Positions 24,013 through 28,922 of a DNA stretch of 28,922 nt are shown here, one piece after another. The notes below the pieces were generated by a model. That model made no database searches and was not told the origin of the DNA. It worked only from the letters and a program-made list of their open reading frames with translations. The DNA comes from JBMOPD01 sp049323615 (GTDB taxonomy: Bacteria > Bacillota > Desulfotomaculia > Desulfotomaculales > Desulfocucumaceae). The stretch lies in the NCBI GenBank assembly GCA_049323615.1, contig JBMOPD010000080.1:1-28922 (forward strand), read 5' to 3'. The first letter of the stretch is position 1; the number at the start of each line of letters is the position of its first letter. Both the position numbers and the translations under genes were made by a program.

Positions 24013-25095
24013 ATGGACCTGGCCCTTTACCACCCCACCGCAGGGTATTACATGAGGGACCGTGAAAAGATCGGGCCGGCCGGGGATTTTTATACCAGCT
24101 CCGATGTCAGCCCGCTGTTCGGCAAGGTGCTGGCCGACCAGATGGAGGAAATGTGGAGGCTGTCGGGGAGCCCGGATCACTGGGTGCTGCTGGAGTTTGG
24201 AGCCGGCAAGGGGATCCTGGCCAGGGATATATTGAATCACATAGCCGCAAAGCATCCCGTTTTTTCCGGGACAGTAAGCTACATCATCATCGAAAAAAGC
24301 CCCTCCATGGTCGAAAGACAGAAAAGCATGCTGGCCGGAGCCTGTCCCCCGGGCCGGGGCGTAAGCTGGCTGGGTGGAATTGAAGAATTGCGGCCCGGGC
24401 CTGTCAACGGGTGCTTTTTTTCCAACGAACTGCTGGACTCCTTCCCGGTGCACAGGGTAATGAGGGACGGCGGCCGGCTTAAGGAAATATACGTCGCCTG
24501 TAAAAACGGCAGGCTTATGGAGGTAACCGACTCCCTGTCGAGGCCCGAACTCTCCGGCTATATCAGTGAATTCCAGGTCCACCTGGAGGACGGGCAGGTA
24601 ATCGAGATAAACCTGGCCATGCGGGATTGGCTTAAAGATGTGGCCGGGGCAATGAACAGGGGATTCCTGCTGACCATAGACTACGGGGACATCGCCGGGA
24701 GACTGCACCGGGCCGCAAGGCCGGGGGGGACCATAAGGTCGTACCGCAGGCACCGGTTTGTGGACGACCTGTATGAAGAGCCCGGCGGCCAGGATATCAC
24801 CGCCAGTGTTAATTTTACCGCCCTGTTCCGGTGGGGCGAGGAGGCCAGCCTGTACAGGGCGGGTTATGCGGCGCAGATGTATTTCCTGATGAATCTCGGC
24901 ATTATGGATTATTTAAATGCCGGGACACCGGGCCGGGAGTACGATCCTTCAATATTGAAAGAAACAATGGCGGTCAAAAAACTTGTCATGCCCGAGGGGA
25001 TGGGGTCGGCCTTCAAGGTGGCGGCCCAGTACAAGGGGTTCGACAAAGAGCCCTCCCTGACCGGGTTCAGGGGCCGGTTTGGTTCCCGGGCGTAG
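24013..25095 (+). CDS. MidA/NDUFAF7-like class I methyltransferase
   Basis: The protein is a SAM-dependent methyltransferase of the MidA/COG1565 family: MDLALYHPTAGYY, GPAGDFYTSSDVSPLFGKVL, the cofactor loop LLEFGAGKGILARDIL, IIIEKSPSMVERQK, CFFSNELLDSFPVHR and LLTIDYGD. The mitochondrial relatives methylate an arginine of complex I; the bacterial substrate is unknown. The ATG at 24013 is the first normal start, but the family's conserved N-terminus continues upstream in the same frame (ETIINEIKREGKVTFARY at 23959-24012). No ATG, GTG or TTG occurs in that frame before a stop at 23911; an ATA at 23965, about four bases after GGGAGA, is a candidate start. Hence either a rare initiation codon or an indel near 23960. 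The annotated span is the minimal one; about 360 residues are certain. Confidence 0.85.
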   Translation: MDLALYHPTAGYYMRDREKIGPAGDFYTSSDVSPLFGKVLADQMEEMWRLSGSPDHWVLLEFGAGKGILARDILNHIAAKHPVFSGTVSYIIIEKSPSMVERQKSMLAGACPPGRGVSWLGGIEELRPGPVNGCFFSNELLDSFPVHRVMRDGGRLKEIYVACKNGRLMEVTDSLSRPELSGYISEFQVHLEDGQVIEINLAMRDWLKDVAGAMNRGFLLTIDYGDIAGRLHRAARPGGTIRSYRRHRFVDDLYEEPGGQDITASVNFTALFRWGEEASLYRAGYAAQMYFLMNLGIMDYLNAGTPGREYDPSILKETMAVKKLVMPEGMGSAFKVAAQYKGFDKEPSLTGFRGRFGSRA

Positions 25096-25101
25096 CAACC
25101 G

Positions 25102-25278
25102 TCAAAGAAACCTGAAAATTCCTGATTTCTGCCGGGACTCCTGGAGGCTCCTGATATAACGCAAAAGCCTTTTATCCCTTTCATTAACGTCGGCGCGTCC
25201 CTTTTTAACCAGTTGATGCTTCAGGTTGTGCATGTATGTCGGAGGGATGTATTTATCGTTTGCCCCTTTACTGCCCAA
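25102..25278 (-). CDS. Small basic 58-residue protein
   Basis: The frame begins at TTG (25278) with a textbook GGAGG eight bases upstream and reads GSKGANDKYIPPTYMHNLKH, then two basic helices (QLVKKGRADVNERDKRLLRY, IRSLQESRQK) to the end. It is strongly basic and contains no hydrophobic stretch; binding to nucleic acid or ribosome is possible but only inferred. Convergent with the methyltransferase gene (six bases apart). I do not recognise the family. Confidence 0.55.
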   Translation of the reverse strand: MGSKGANDKYIPPTYMHNLKHQLVKKGRADVNERDKRLLRYIRSLQESRQKSGIFRFL

Positions 25279-25461
25279 TAGTAACGCCTCCGTTAAAATT
25301 AATATCAACCTTTTAATGATAGATTAGCACATTTGATTTAAAAAACAGGTCGAAAAATAAAACCCGGGAATGTAAAAATTATATACAAGTAATGTGTTTA
25401 TAAACCAGATAATATGTCACAATTATTATATATTTGTTAATTGCTAACGGCCTTAACAATA
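25279..25461. other. AT-rich intergenic gap
   Basis: This gap is visibly richer in A and T than the surroundings and holds only outward-facing signals: the ribosome binding site of the small minus-strand gene at its left edge and the promoter of the LpdD-like gene at its right edge. No gene is supported within it. Confidence 0.6.
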
Positions 25462-25490
25462 TTGAAAGACAAATGTTGTATTTATATAAT
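25462..25490 (+). promoter_or_regulatory. Sigma-A-type promoter of the LpdD-like gene
   Basis: TTGAAA at 25462-25467, a 17-base spacer and a perfect TATAAT at 25485-25490. Transcription would start near 25497, directly before the AGGAG at 25497-25501, which makes the transcript nearly leaderless and rules out the GTG at 25493 as start. Confidence 0.75.
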
Positions 25491-25510
25491 AAGTGCAGGA
25501 GTTGGTTGCA

Positions 25511-25933
25511 TTGAAACATTATCAAATAGAGAGCGGCGCCGGAAAACACAAGGTATTCCTTTTTGCCACCGTTACGGCCCGGGGTATACTGGCACACCTG
25601 TTGGGAGGAGAAGAGCCCCACCTGGGCGCGGTGGTGTTGTCCGTCCCCAGGCCCAGTCTGGCCGACAGCCGGGTGATCAGCTGCACCACTTCCACCGTTC
25701 CCCTGGTGGGTCACAAGGACGATGAGGCGGCCAGGCCCCTGGCCGAAATGCTGGCCAGGGAAACCCAGTGTCCGGTAAGTGTGGCGGCGGGCATTCATGT
25801 GCGTAATGCCGGTGGAGAAGATATCGAACTGCTCAAAAAAAATTGTATTGACTGCGGGAAAAAGCTGCTGGAACTGATTAAGAGTTCAACACCAGATGTT
25901 AAAAATAATCTAATAACAAATGATCAGCATTAA
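25511..25933 (+). CDS. LpdD-like (prenylated flavin chaperone-type) protein
   Basis: This protein of 140 residues has the pattern I associate with the LpdD family, the small third subunit of gallate/protocatechuate decarboxylases: GGEEPHLGAVVLSVPRPSLA, then VISCTTSTVPLVGHKDDEAA, and VSVAAGIHVRNAGGEDIELL. LpdD-type proteins are thought to help UbiD enzymes obtain or keep prenylated FMN. The window encodes a UbiD-family decarboxylase 10 kb away, so this orphan may help it or another UbiD enzyme. The TTG at 25511 is chosen from the AGGAG nine bases upstream and from the promoter position. The C-terminal 25 residues are a low-complexity tail. Family assignment is from memory of the pattern. Confidence 0.65.
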   Translation: MKHYQIESGAGKHKVFLFATVTARGILAHLLGGEEPHLGAVVLSVPRPSLADSRVISCTTSTVPLVGHKDDEAARPLAEMLARETQCPVSVAAGIHVRNAGGEDIELLKKNCIDCGKKLLELIKSSTPDVKNNLITNDQH

Positions 25934-25972
25934 AAAATCACCGGTGGGCAAAATAAACCCGGAGGTGATTTG

Positions 25973-26110
25973 ATGACTGCCAGGGATAATAAACAAAAAG
26001 TGACTGATAGCTGCCCCAAACAGGAAGCGGATATACAGAACACCTGCGATCCCTGCGAAGCCACAGCTTGCGATGTTGAAGGGGACACCGGTTGCGACCC
26101 CTGTGAGTAA
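25973..26110 (+). CDS. 45-residue cysteine-rich acidic peptide with two CDPCE motifs
   Basis: The frame has one of the strongest ribosome binding sites of the window (GGAGGTGATTTG directly before the ATG). The product starts MTARDNKQKVTDSC and contains six cysteines, C14, C25, C28, C33, C41 and C44, with two copies of CDPCE (residues 25-29 and 41-45, the second being the C-terminus). It is acidic and has no hydrophobic helix, so it is probably cytoplasmic; the paired CxxC sites suggest binding of zinc or another metal, or a redox role. It lies 39 bases after the LpdD-like gene and before a strong terminator, so the two share a transcript. No known maturation enzyme is adjacent, so a processed-peptide role is not supported. 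Confidence 0.7.
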   Translation: MTARDNKQKVTDSCPKQEADIQNTCDPCEATACDVEGDTGCDPCE

Positions 26111-26134
26111 AATATTAAATTTCAAACATTAAGC

Positions 26135-26166
26135 AAAAATGCGGGAGAAAAATTTCCCGCATTTTT
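26135..26166 (+). terminator. Rho-independent terminator after the CDPCE peptide gene
   Basis: A 12-bp stem (AAAAATGCGGGA with TCCCGCATTTTT), eight-base loop, and a T-run that is part of the right arm. The A-run on the left makes it usable on both strands. Confidence 0.88.
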
Positions 26167-26210
26167 CATTGTGCACCAGGAAAGTATAAGGAAGAAATTT
26201 CTTAAACTTT

Positions 26211-26240
26211 CTGAATTCTGAATTCTGGATTCTGAGTTCT
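26211..26240. repeat. CAGAATTC-type short repeat, reverse orientation
   Basis: Four imperfect CTGAATTC-like units in a row, the reverse complement of the elements at 16010-16046 and 19131-19157. Confidence 0.6.
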
Positions 26241-26241
26241 G

Positions 26242-26263
26242 CCGCCCGAAGGGGCGGTTTTTT
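26242..26263 (+). terminator. Rho-independent terminator-like hairpin
   Basis: CCGCCC pairs with GGGCGG around GAAG, followed by six T's. It directly follows the repeat, and no gene on the plus strand ends nearby except the peptide gene already terminated at 26166; it may be a back-up terminator or part of the repeat element. Confidence 0.7.
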
Positions 26264-26474
26264 CACATTTTTCCCGGCTGCCCACCCGGCTGATCATCCG
26301 GTCCATTAAAGGTTCCAGTCCCCTGGTCATACGGCCGGTTTTGGCGGTGGAGAGCCCCTCCAGGTATGTTTTTCAGGCCGACAGATGCGTGACAATGTGC
26401 CACTGTCGCAGCGCCTCCTCAATTTAAATTTTGTCATAAACTTTTGGGTATGCCGATTTAAGTTTACTTATGTA

Positions 26475-26503
26475 TTGACAACTGGAACAACCTGACAATT
26501 AAA
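26475..26503 (+). promoter_or_regulatory. Possible promoter before the small hydrophobic ORF
   Basis: A perfect TTGACA at 26475-26480 stands 17 bases before ATTAAA (26498-26503), a weak -10. It precedes the Fur-box-like palindrome by about 30 bases. Confidence 0.3.
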
Positions 26504-26531
26504 GTTAATATCATATATTAGATAAAAAATA

Positions 26532-26630
26532 ATGAGAAACATTCTCATCATTATTCTGCTTGTAGCCCCAGCGTCAATCATTATTTTTAAGCTTTTTCAG
26601 GGCCTGATAACTGGAGGAAATATTGAATAA
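26532..26630 (+). CDS. Possible 32-residue membrane peptide
   Basis: An ATG frame of 32 codons reads MRNILIIILLVAPASIIIF and ends KLFQGLITGGNIE: one membrane helix with a polar tail. No Shine-Dalgarno sequence is visible before the ATG, which weakens the call, but the amino acid composition is that of a real single-pass peptide. A Fur-box-like palindrome covers its first codons. It ends 57 bases before the DUF456 gene. A GGAGG at 26613-26617 inside it could serve a tiny TTG-started frame at 26623. Unrecognised. Confidence 0.35.
   Translation: MRNILIIILLVAPASIIIFKLFQGLITGGNIE
26533..26547. promoter_or_regulatory. Fur-box-like palindrome
   Basis: TGAGAAACATTCTCA is a near-perfect palindrome that matches the Fur core TGATAATNATTATCA at most positions, and the bases around it (AATAA on the left, CATTATT on the right) extend the resemblance. 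It may bind an iron-, manganese- or zinc-responsive Fur-family repressor. Confidence 0.45.
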
Positions 26631-26687
26631 CCTGTCGAAGGAAGAATAATATAAAATAAAAAAATTCCCCCGAGGAGGGATCGCAAA

Positions 26688-27164
26688 ATGGATGTTCTCG
26701 GGTTAATAATAGCGGTTTTGTTTTTTGCCGCCGGCCTGGCGGGAACGGTTTTGCCGGCCCTTCCCGGGGCGCCGTTAATATGGCTGGGTATGCTGATATA
26801 CGGGCTGATAGCCGGTTTTGAAAAACTGACCCCGGGGTTTTTCGTTGGCCAGGCGCTGGCCGTGGCGCTGGTCTTTTTTGTTGATTATGCGGCCAATATC
26901 TGGGGGGTCAGGAGATACGGGGGTTCCGGGGCAGCCATCTGGGGCAGCCTGGCGGGCCTGTTGCTGGGCGTAATTTTGCTCGGGCCGCTGGGAATTGTCT
27001 TCGGGCCCTTTATAGGGGCGGTGGCCGGAGAGCTGATAGTTCAGAAGCCGCTGGCTTCGGCCGTCAGGTCCGGTTTGGGCTCCATTCTCGGCATGATCGG
27101 CGGGATGGCCTTTAAGCTGATCATCGAGGCGGCCATGATTATATGGTTCTTTGTCGCCATATAA
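26688..27164 (+). CDS. DUF456 family membrane protein
   Basis: This 158-residue protein has four or five membrane segments rich in glycine, with the DUF456 landmarks: an N-terminal LFFAAGLAGTVLPALPGAPLIWLGM, DYAANIWGVRRYGGSGAAIWGS and ILLGPLGIVFGPFIGAVAGE. The function of the family is unknown; the glycine-rich loops are reminiscent of small transporters or phage-like holins, but nothing decisive is seen. The ATG is preceded by GAGGAGGG. The gene's stop codon is inside the first copy of a short tandem duplication. It is followed by a tRNA gene. Confidence 0.85.
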   Translation: MDVLGLIIAVLFFAAGLAGTVLPALPGAPLIWLGMLIYGLIAGFEKLTPGFFVGQALAVALVFFVDYAANIWGVRRYGGSGAAIWGSLAGLLLGVILLGPLGIVFGPFIGAVAGELIVQKPLASAVRSGLGSILGMIGGMAFKLIIEAAMIIWFFVAI

Positions 27165-27184
27165 TCCAATCGCCATATAATCCA
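27154..27184. repeat. Tandem duplication at the end of the DUF456 gene
   Basis: TCGCCATATAATCCA occurs twice with one base between the copies. The first copy includes the last codons and the stop. Confidence 0.8.
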
Positions 27185-27185
27185 C

Positions 27186-27214
27186 TTGACTTTACATATC
27201 ATTTATTGCATAAT
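27186..27214 (+). promoter_or_regulatory. Promoter of the tRNA-Pro gene
   Basis: TTGACT at 27186-27191 and CATAAT at 27209-27214, spaced 17 bases; transcription would begin about 20 bases before the mature tRNA. Confidence 0.6.
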
Positions 27215-27239
27215 GATACTTGCGATTCACACAGGACGC

Positions 27240-27317
27240 CGGGATGTAGCTCAGTTTGGCTAGAGCGCACGGTTCGGGACCGTGAGGTCGCAGGTTCAAA
27301 TCCTGTCATCCCGACCA
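27240..27317 (+). tRNA. tRNA-Pro (anticodon CGG)
   Basis: A complete cloverleaf is visible. The acceptor stem pairs CGGGATG (27240-27246) with CATCCCG (27307-27313); the D-arm is GCTC/GAGC, the anticodon arm CACGG/CCGTG with loop TTCGGGA, the T-arm GCAGG/CCTGT with TTCAAAT. CCA is encoded at 27315-27317. The anticodon CGG (27275-27277) reads CCG proline codons. The 3' end lies at the boundary to AT-rich, foreign-looking DNA. Confidence 0.97.
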
Positions 27318-27431
27318 TTTTATTTTACGGAAGCCTTGAAAAATAAGGACTTTTGGGAACTTTAACAAAAAATGGAGTGAGACGAACAGTTCCCCAAGAA
27401 TCCAGTAAAATCCGGGTTTATCCGCACCTAT

Positions 27432-27462
27432 GCGTACCAGCGGCGTACCAAGCGGCGTACCA
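27432..27462. repeat. Three GCGTACCA direct repeats at 11-12 bp spacing
   Basis: GCGTACCA starts at 27432, 27443 and 27455, so successive copies lie on the same face of the helix. Likely protein-binding sites. Confidence 0.7.
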
Positions 27463-27507
27463 AACAGTTGTTTGGTTGAAAGTCTTTCGCCTTGATTTGT
27501 CTAAGTT

Positions 27508-27534
27508 GTCCGGTTAATCCACCGGGCTTTTTTT
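27508..27534 (+). terminator. Rho-independent terminator-like hairpin
   Basis: GTCCGGT pairs with ACCGGGC (one G-T pair) around TAATCC, followed by seven T's. It may end the tRNA transcript or belonged to a lost gene. Confidence 0.7.
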
Positions 27535-27588
27535 ATATCGGCGTTCTTAAAAGGTAGATTCCTGCCGGGCGCACTATTTTCTTTTAGA

Positions 27589-27611
27589 AAACCCTTATAA
27601 ATCAAGGGTTT
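27589..27611. repeat. Inverted repeat AAACCCTT/AAGGGTTT
   Basis: Perfect eight-base arms around a seven-base centre (27597-27603), the format of a recombinase crossover site or operator. Confidence 0.55.
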
Positions 27612-27643
27612 CGACGATTTCAAAAAATAAGAAAGGGCCGGAT

Positions 27644-27663
27644 AGGGTTCCGTAAGGAACCCT
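27644..27663 (+). terminator. Hairpin with GTAA loop and T-rich tail
   Basis: AGGGTTCC pairs with GGAACCCT around GTAA, a stable GNRA-type loop, followed by TAATTTTT. Confidence 0.55.
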
Positions 27664-27690
27664 TAATTTTTCTAGGTTTTCGGGTCTATT

Positions 27691-27732
27691 CAGACAGAAA
27701 TTCAGACAGGTGTCAGACAGAGAGTCAGACAG
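27691..27732. repeat. Four CAGACAG direct repeats at 11-12 bp spacing
   Basis: CAGACAG starts at 27691, 27703, 27714 and 27726, each preceded by T. The spacing (12, 11, 12) places all four on one helix face, as in iterons or arm-type integrase sites. Confidence 0.75.
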
Positions 27733-27912
27733 CTCTCGGGGCGCGGAAGCCATGCGGGGCAAGTGTTTCAGGACGGAAAAAACATGTGCGGCGACTTTTT
27801 TAGATGTTAACCATACAGGAGTTTACATTGATAAAAATGTTGGTTATCATATAGGTAACAAACAATATTATAATGCTAAAAGGATGTTGGTTAACAACCT
27901 GGGGGGCTTTGT

Positions 27913-28212
27913 ATGGCTATCATTAAAGATGTGCTGAGGGACGAATTGAATAGGCTCGAAAAAATGAGGATTGCCTATAACAAGAAATTAGAGGAATTAC
28001 CGAAAGGGGTTCTGGTAATCAAAAGAATACGTAGCAGGAAGTACCATTATTTACAGTACAGGGATGGCGGTAAGATTAAGAGTGTTTATGTCAGAAAAGA
28101 TATGGTTCCGAAGTATGAGAAACTGATTAAACAAAGAATGGAACACCAAAAAAGTCTGAAGAACATAAGTAATGAAATAGATTTTATAAATAAGGCTTTA
28201 AAACTGAGGTAG
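27913..28212 (+). CDS. Small basic coiled-coil protein, partner of the nucleotidyltransferase
   Basis: The 99-residue protein has a helical N-terminus (LRDELNRLEKMRIAYNKKLE), a short strand block (GVLVIKRIRSRKYHYLQYRD, then GGKIKSVYVRKDMVPKYEKL) and a C-terminal coiled coil. The layout is like the DUF6788-type small proteins, which carry a helix, a tyrosine-rich strand pair and a helix; the usual cysteines of that family are absent. It is basic and might bind nucleic acid. The ribosome binding site is GGGGGG. Two bases after its stop the nucleotidyltransferase begins, so the pair is cotranscribed. Codon and base use are AT-rich, unlike the chromosome genes to the left. It may be the antitoxin of a pair, an inference. 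Confidence 0.6.
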   Translation: MAIIKDVLRDELNRLEKMRIAYNKKLEELPKGVLVIKRIRSRKYHYLQYRDGGKIKSVYVRKDMVPKYEKLIKQRMEHQKSLKNISNEIDFINKALKLR

Positions 28213-28214
28213 AG

Positions 28215-28814
28215 ATGGAAAGGCAAAAGGAAATATTCTGGGAAACCTTAAGCACATTTCAGGAAATCGGCCTGCTTGAGAATTTACTGCTAGTGGGAAG
28301 TTGGGCTGAATATATATATCAGTTTTGCCTTAAAGACTTTTTTCCTATAATAAGGACCAGAGATATGGACTTTCTGATTAAAAATATCAGGAGGCCAGCC
28401 AGAAAGATTAATATTTACGAAGTGCTGGAGTCCAAAGGCTTTATCGTCGACACTGATTATTTGACAGGTGTAACCAAGTTTTATAAAGAAGGAGTTTTAG
28501 AACTTGAATTTCTGGTATTAGAAAAAGGCAGAGGGCAATTAGAACCGTATATAGTAGAGCCTCTGGGCATAAAGGCTGAAGGCCTAAGACATATGGACTT
28601 TTTATTATTTAATTCGATTACAGTAGAAACTAAAGGGATAAGAATAAGTGTTCCTTCTCCTCAGGCCTACTTACTGCACAAATTAATAATTAATGACCAG
28701 CGGCAAGTTGATAAAAAAGAAAAAGATATCGAATCTGTAATAAATCTTCTTGAATACATAAACCAGGACAAAGAACTATTAGAAACCTTAAAATCTTTAT
28801 CTTTAATCCGGTAA
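28215..28814 (+). CDS. MNT-fold nucleotidyltransferase-like protein
   Basis: The 199-residue protein has the nucleotidyltransferase signature: LLVGSWAEYIYQF (the GS motif, residues 27-28) and RTRDMDFLIK (the DxD metal motif), spaced as in the MNT/HEPN-type or NTP_transf_8-type enzymes. A C-terminal helical part (SPQAYLLHKLIINDQRQVDK, then KEKDIESVINLLEYI) matches the family habit of an IPSPEAFVLHKL-like segment. Such proteins occur as type IV-type toxins (AbiEii-like) or as AMP-transferring antitoxins. The lysine/isoleucine-rich composition and AT-rich codons mark it as acquired. The start ATG follows GAGGTAGAG. The real activity (toxin, antitoxin or housekeeping tRNA or nucleotide enzyme) cannot be told from sequence alone. 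Confidence 0.7.
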   Translation: MERQKEIFWETLSTFQEIGLLENLLLVGSWAEYIYQFCLKDFFPIIRTRDMDFLIKNIRRPARKINIYEVLESKGFIVDTDYLTGVTKFYKEGVLELEFLVLEKGRGQLEPYIVEPLGIKAEGLRHMDFLLFNSITVETKGIRISVPSPQAYLLHKLIINDQRQVDKKEKDIESVINLLEYINQDKELLETLKSLSLIR

Positions 28815-28922
28815 GTAACAGCAGTTTTTTCTTTCGAAGCCTTGGTGGCTACCAAAAATAGGATATTGTGTTAAGCGTTGTATGCAGTTTGTAGTTTCTT
28901 AAGTCGGCTAAAATCTAAAGCT
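28815..28922. other. End of window, no gene seen
   Basis: AT-rich sequence with no open frame of note and no clear terminator; a short AGCC/GGCT pairing near 28840 is too weak to call. Confidence 0.4.

Larger units (their letters stand above)
26202..26420 (-). pseudogene. Decayed ORF fragment with an in-frame TGA
   Basis: On the minus strand one frame reads EEALRQWHIVTHLSA, a TGA at 26373-26375, then KTYLEGLSTAKTGRMTRGLE and MDRMISRVGS, in the protein-like style of the region, and then runs into the CAGAATTC-type repeat and stops at 26202. It has no start codon: a TAA lies just upstream of the EEAL stretch. It looks like the middle of a broken gene, perhaps of a transposase or other mobile gene, but I do not recognise it. 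Confidence 0.35.
27318..27912. other. Non-coding, repeat-rich stretch after the tRNA
   Basis: About 600 bases without a convincing gene. It holds three GCGTACCA direct repeats, a terminator-like hairpin, two more inverted repeats and four CAGACAG direct repeats (listed separately), then AT-rich DNA with a TATAAT at 27869-27874 and related GTTAACC/GGTTAAC sequences near 27808 and 27889. A GTG-started frame at 27710-27937 spans part of it but is low-complexity and was not accepted. The sequence resembles an integration boundary; no integrase gene is in the window. Confidence 0.5.

Noticed and set aside
23875..24753. Minus-strand frame opposite the methyltransferase
   Set aside because: Composition is shadow-like (proline, glycine, glutamine, histidine) and the plus-strand protein has clear methyltransferase motifs.
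25910..26125. Minus-strand hydrophobic frame of 71 codons
   Set aside because: It is opposite the CDPCE peptide gene, which has a textbook ribosome binding site and a terminator; the frame has no such signals.
27710..27937. GTG-started frame of 75 codons across the CAGACAG repeats
   Set aside because: Starts inside the repeats, mixes unlike composition, and overlaps the start of the better supported gene at 27913.
1..28922. CRISPR array or complete prophage/insertion sequence
   Set aside because: No regularly spaced long direct repeats and no intact transposase or integrase gene; the phased repeats after the tRNA are too short and too close.

Overview
The window is a piece of a moderately GC-rich, low-redundancy bacterial chromosome. 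Gene content and protein style point to an anaerobic Firmicute of the Peptococcaceae / Desulfotomaculum-Pelotomaculum kind: futalosine-type menaquinone genes, a selenocysteine insertion pair (selA-selB), several low-potential ferredoxins, S63-type SpeD, and strong GGAGG ribosome binding sites with frequent GTG/TTG starts. This placement is an inference from gene content; no rRNA is present to confirm it.

Layout. (1) 1-2700 is a decaying locus: an ECF sigma factor that keeps region 2 but has lost region 4, a membrane-anchored partner protein, an ABC ATPase with two frameshifts, and only the C-terminal tail of its permease. (2) 2790-3941 encodes a FG-GAP-like/LysM protein. (3) 4174-5870 is a tight three-gene module: two iron-sulfur proteins and a cysteine-rich protein resembling ATC hydrolases, preceded by a hairpin plus T-run. 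(4) 5876-7012 holds a small membrane protein (minus strand), a mono-cluster ferredoxin and a 48-residue ORF. (5) 7071-10507 is a glycosyltransferase overlapping a large alkaline-phosphatase-superfamily membrane protein. (6) 10598-11972 holds an FAH-family enzyme and speD with its own promoter, leader hairpin and terminator.

(7) 12100-19103 is the metabolic core: a degenerate polyprenyl-synthetase-like protein, ubiE, a UbiD-family decarboxylase, a UbiA-family prenyltransferase, then mqnE, mqnA and mqnC. Together these cover the first and third dedicated futalosine steps, the late decarboxylation, prenylation and methylation. mqnB, mqnD and a ubiX are not here and must lie elsewhere. (8) 19223-25278 has a DedA protein, selA-selB (overlapping), a PPC-domain protein, a MidA-like methyltransferase whose conserved N-terminus lies upstream of any normal start codon, and a 58-residue protein. 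(9) 25462-26166 has an LpdD-like protein, possibly a prenyl-FMN helper for UbiD enzymes, with a clear promoter, followed by a 45-residue peptide with two CDPCE motifs and a terminator. (10) 26190-27170 contains repeats, a decayed ORF, a Fur-box-like palindrome at the start of a 32-residue hydrophobic ORF, and a DUF456 protein.

(11) 27240-28922: a tRNA-Pro(CGG) is followed by an abrupt change to AT-rich sequence carrying two sets of short direct repeats spaced 11-12 bp apart, hairpins, and a two-gene unit (a small basic coiled-coil protein plus a MNT-fold nucleotidyltransferase) that looks like an acquired toxin-antitoxin or defence-type pair. The tRNA 3' end is probably an integration boundary; the far end is outside the window. 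Two families of short dispersed repeats (an AGCTGAC-type and a CAGAATTC-type) recur in the intergenic gaps.
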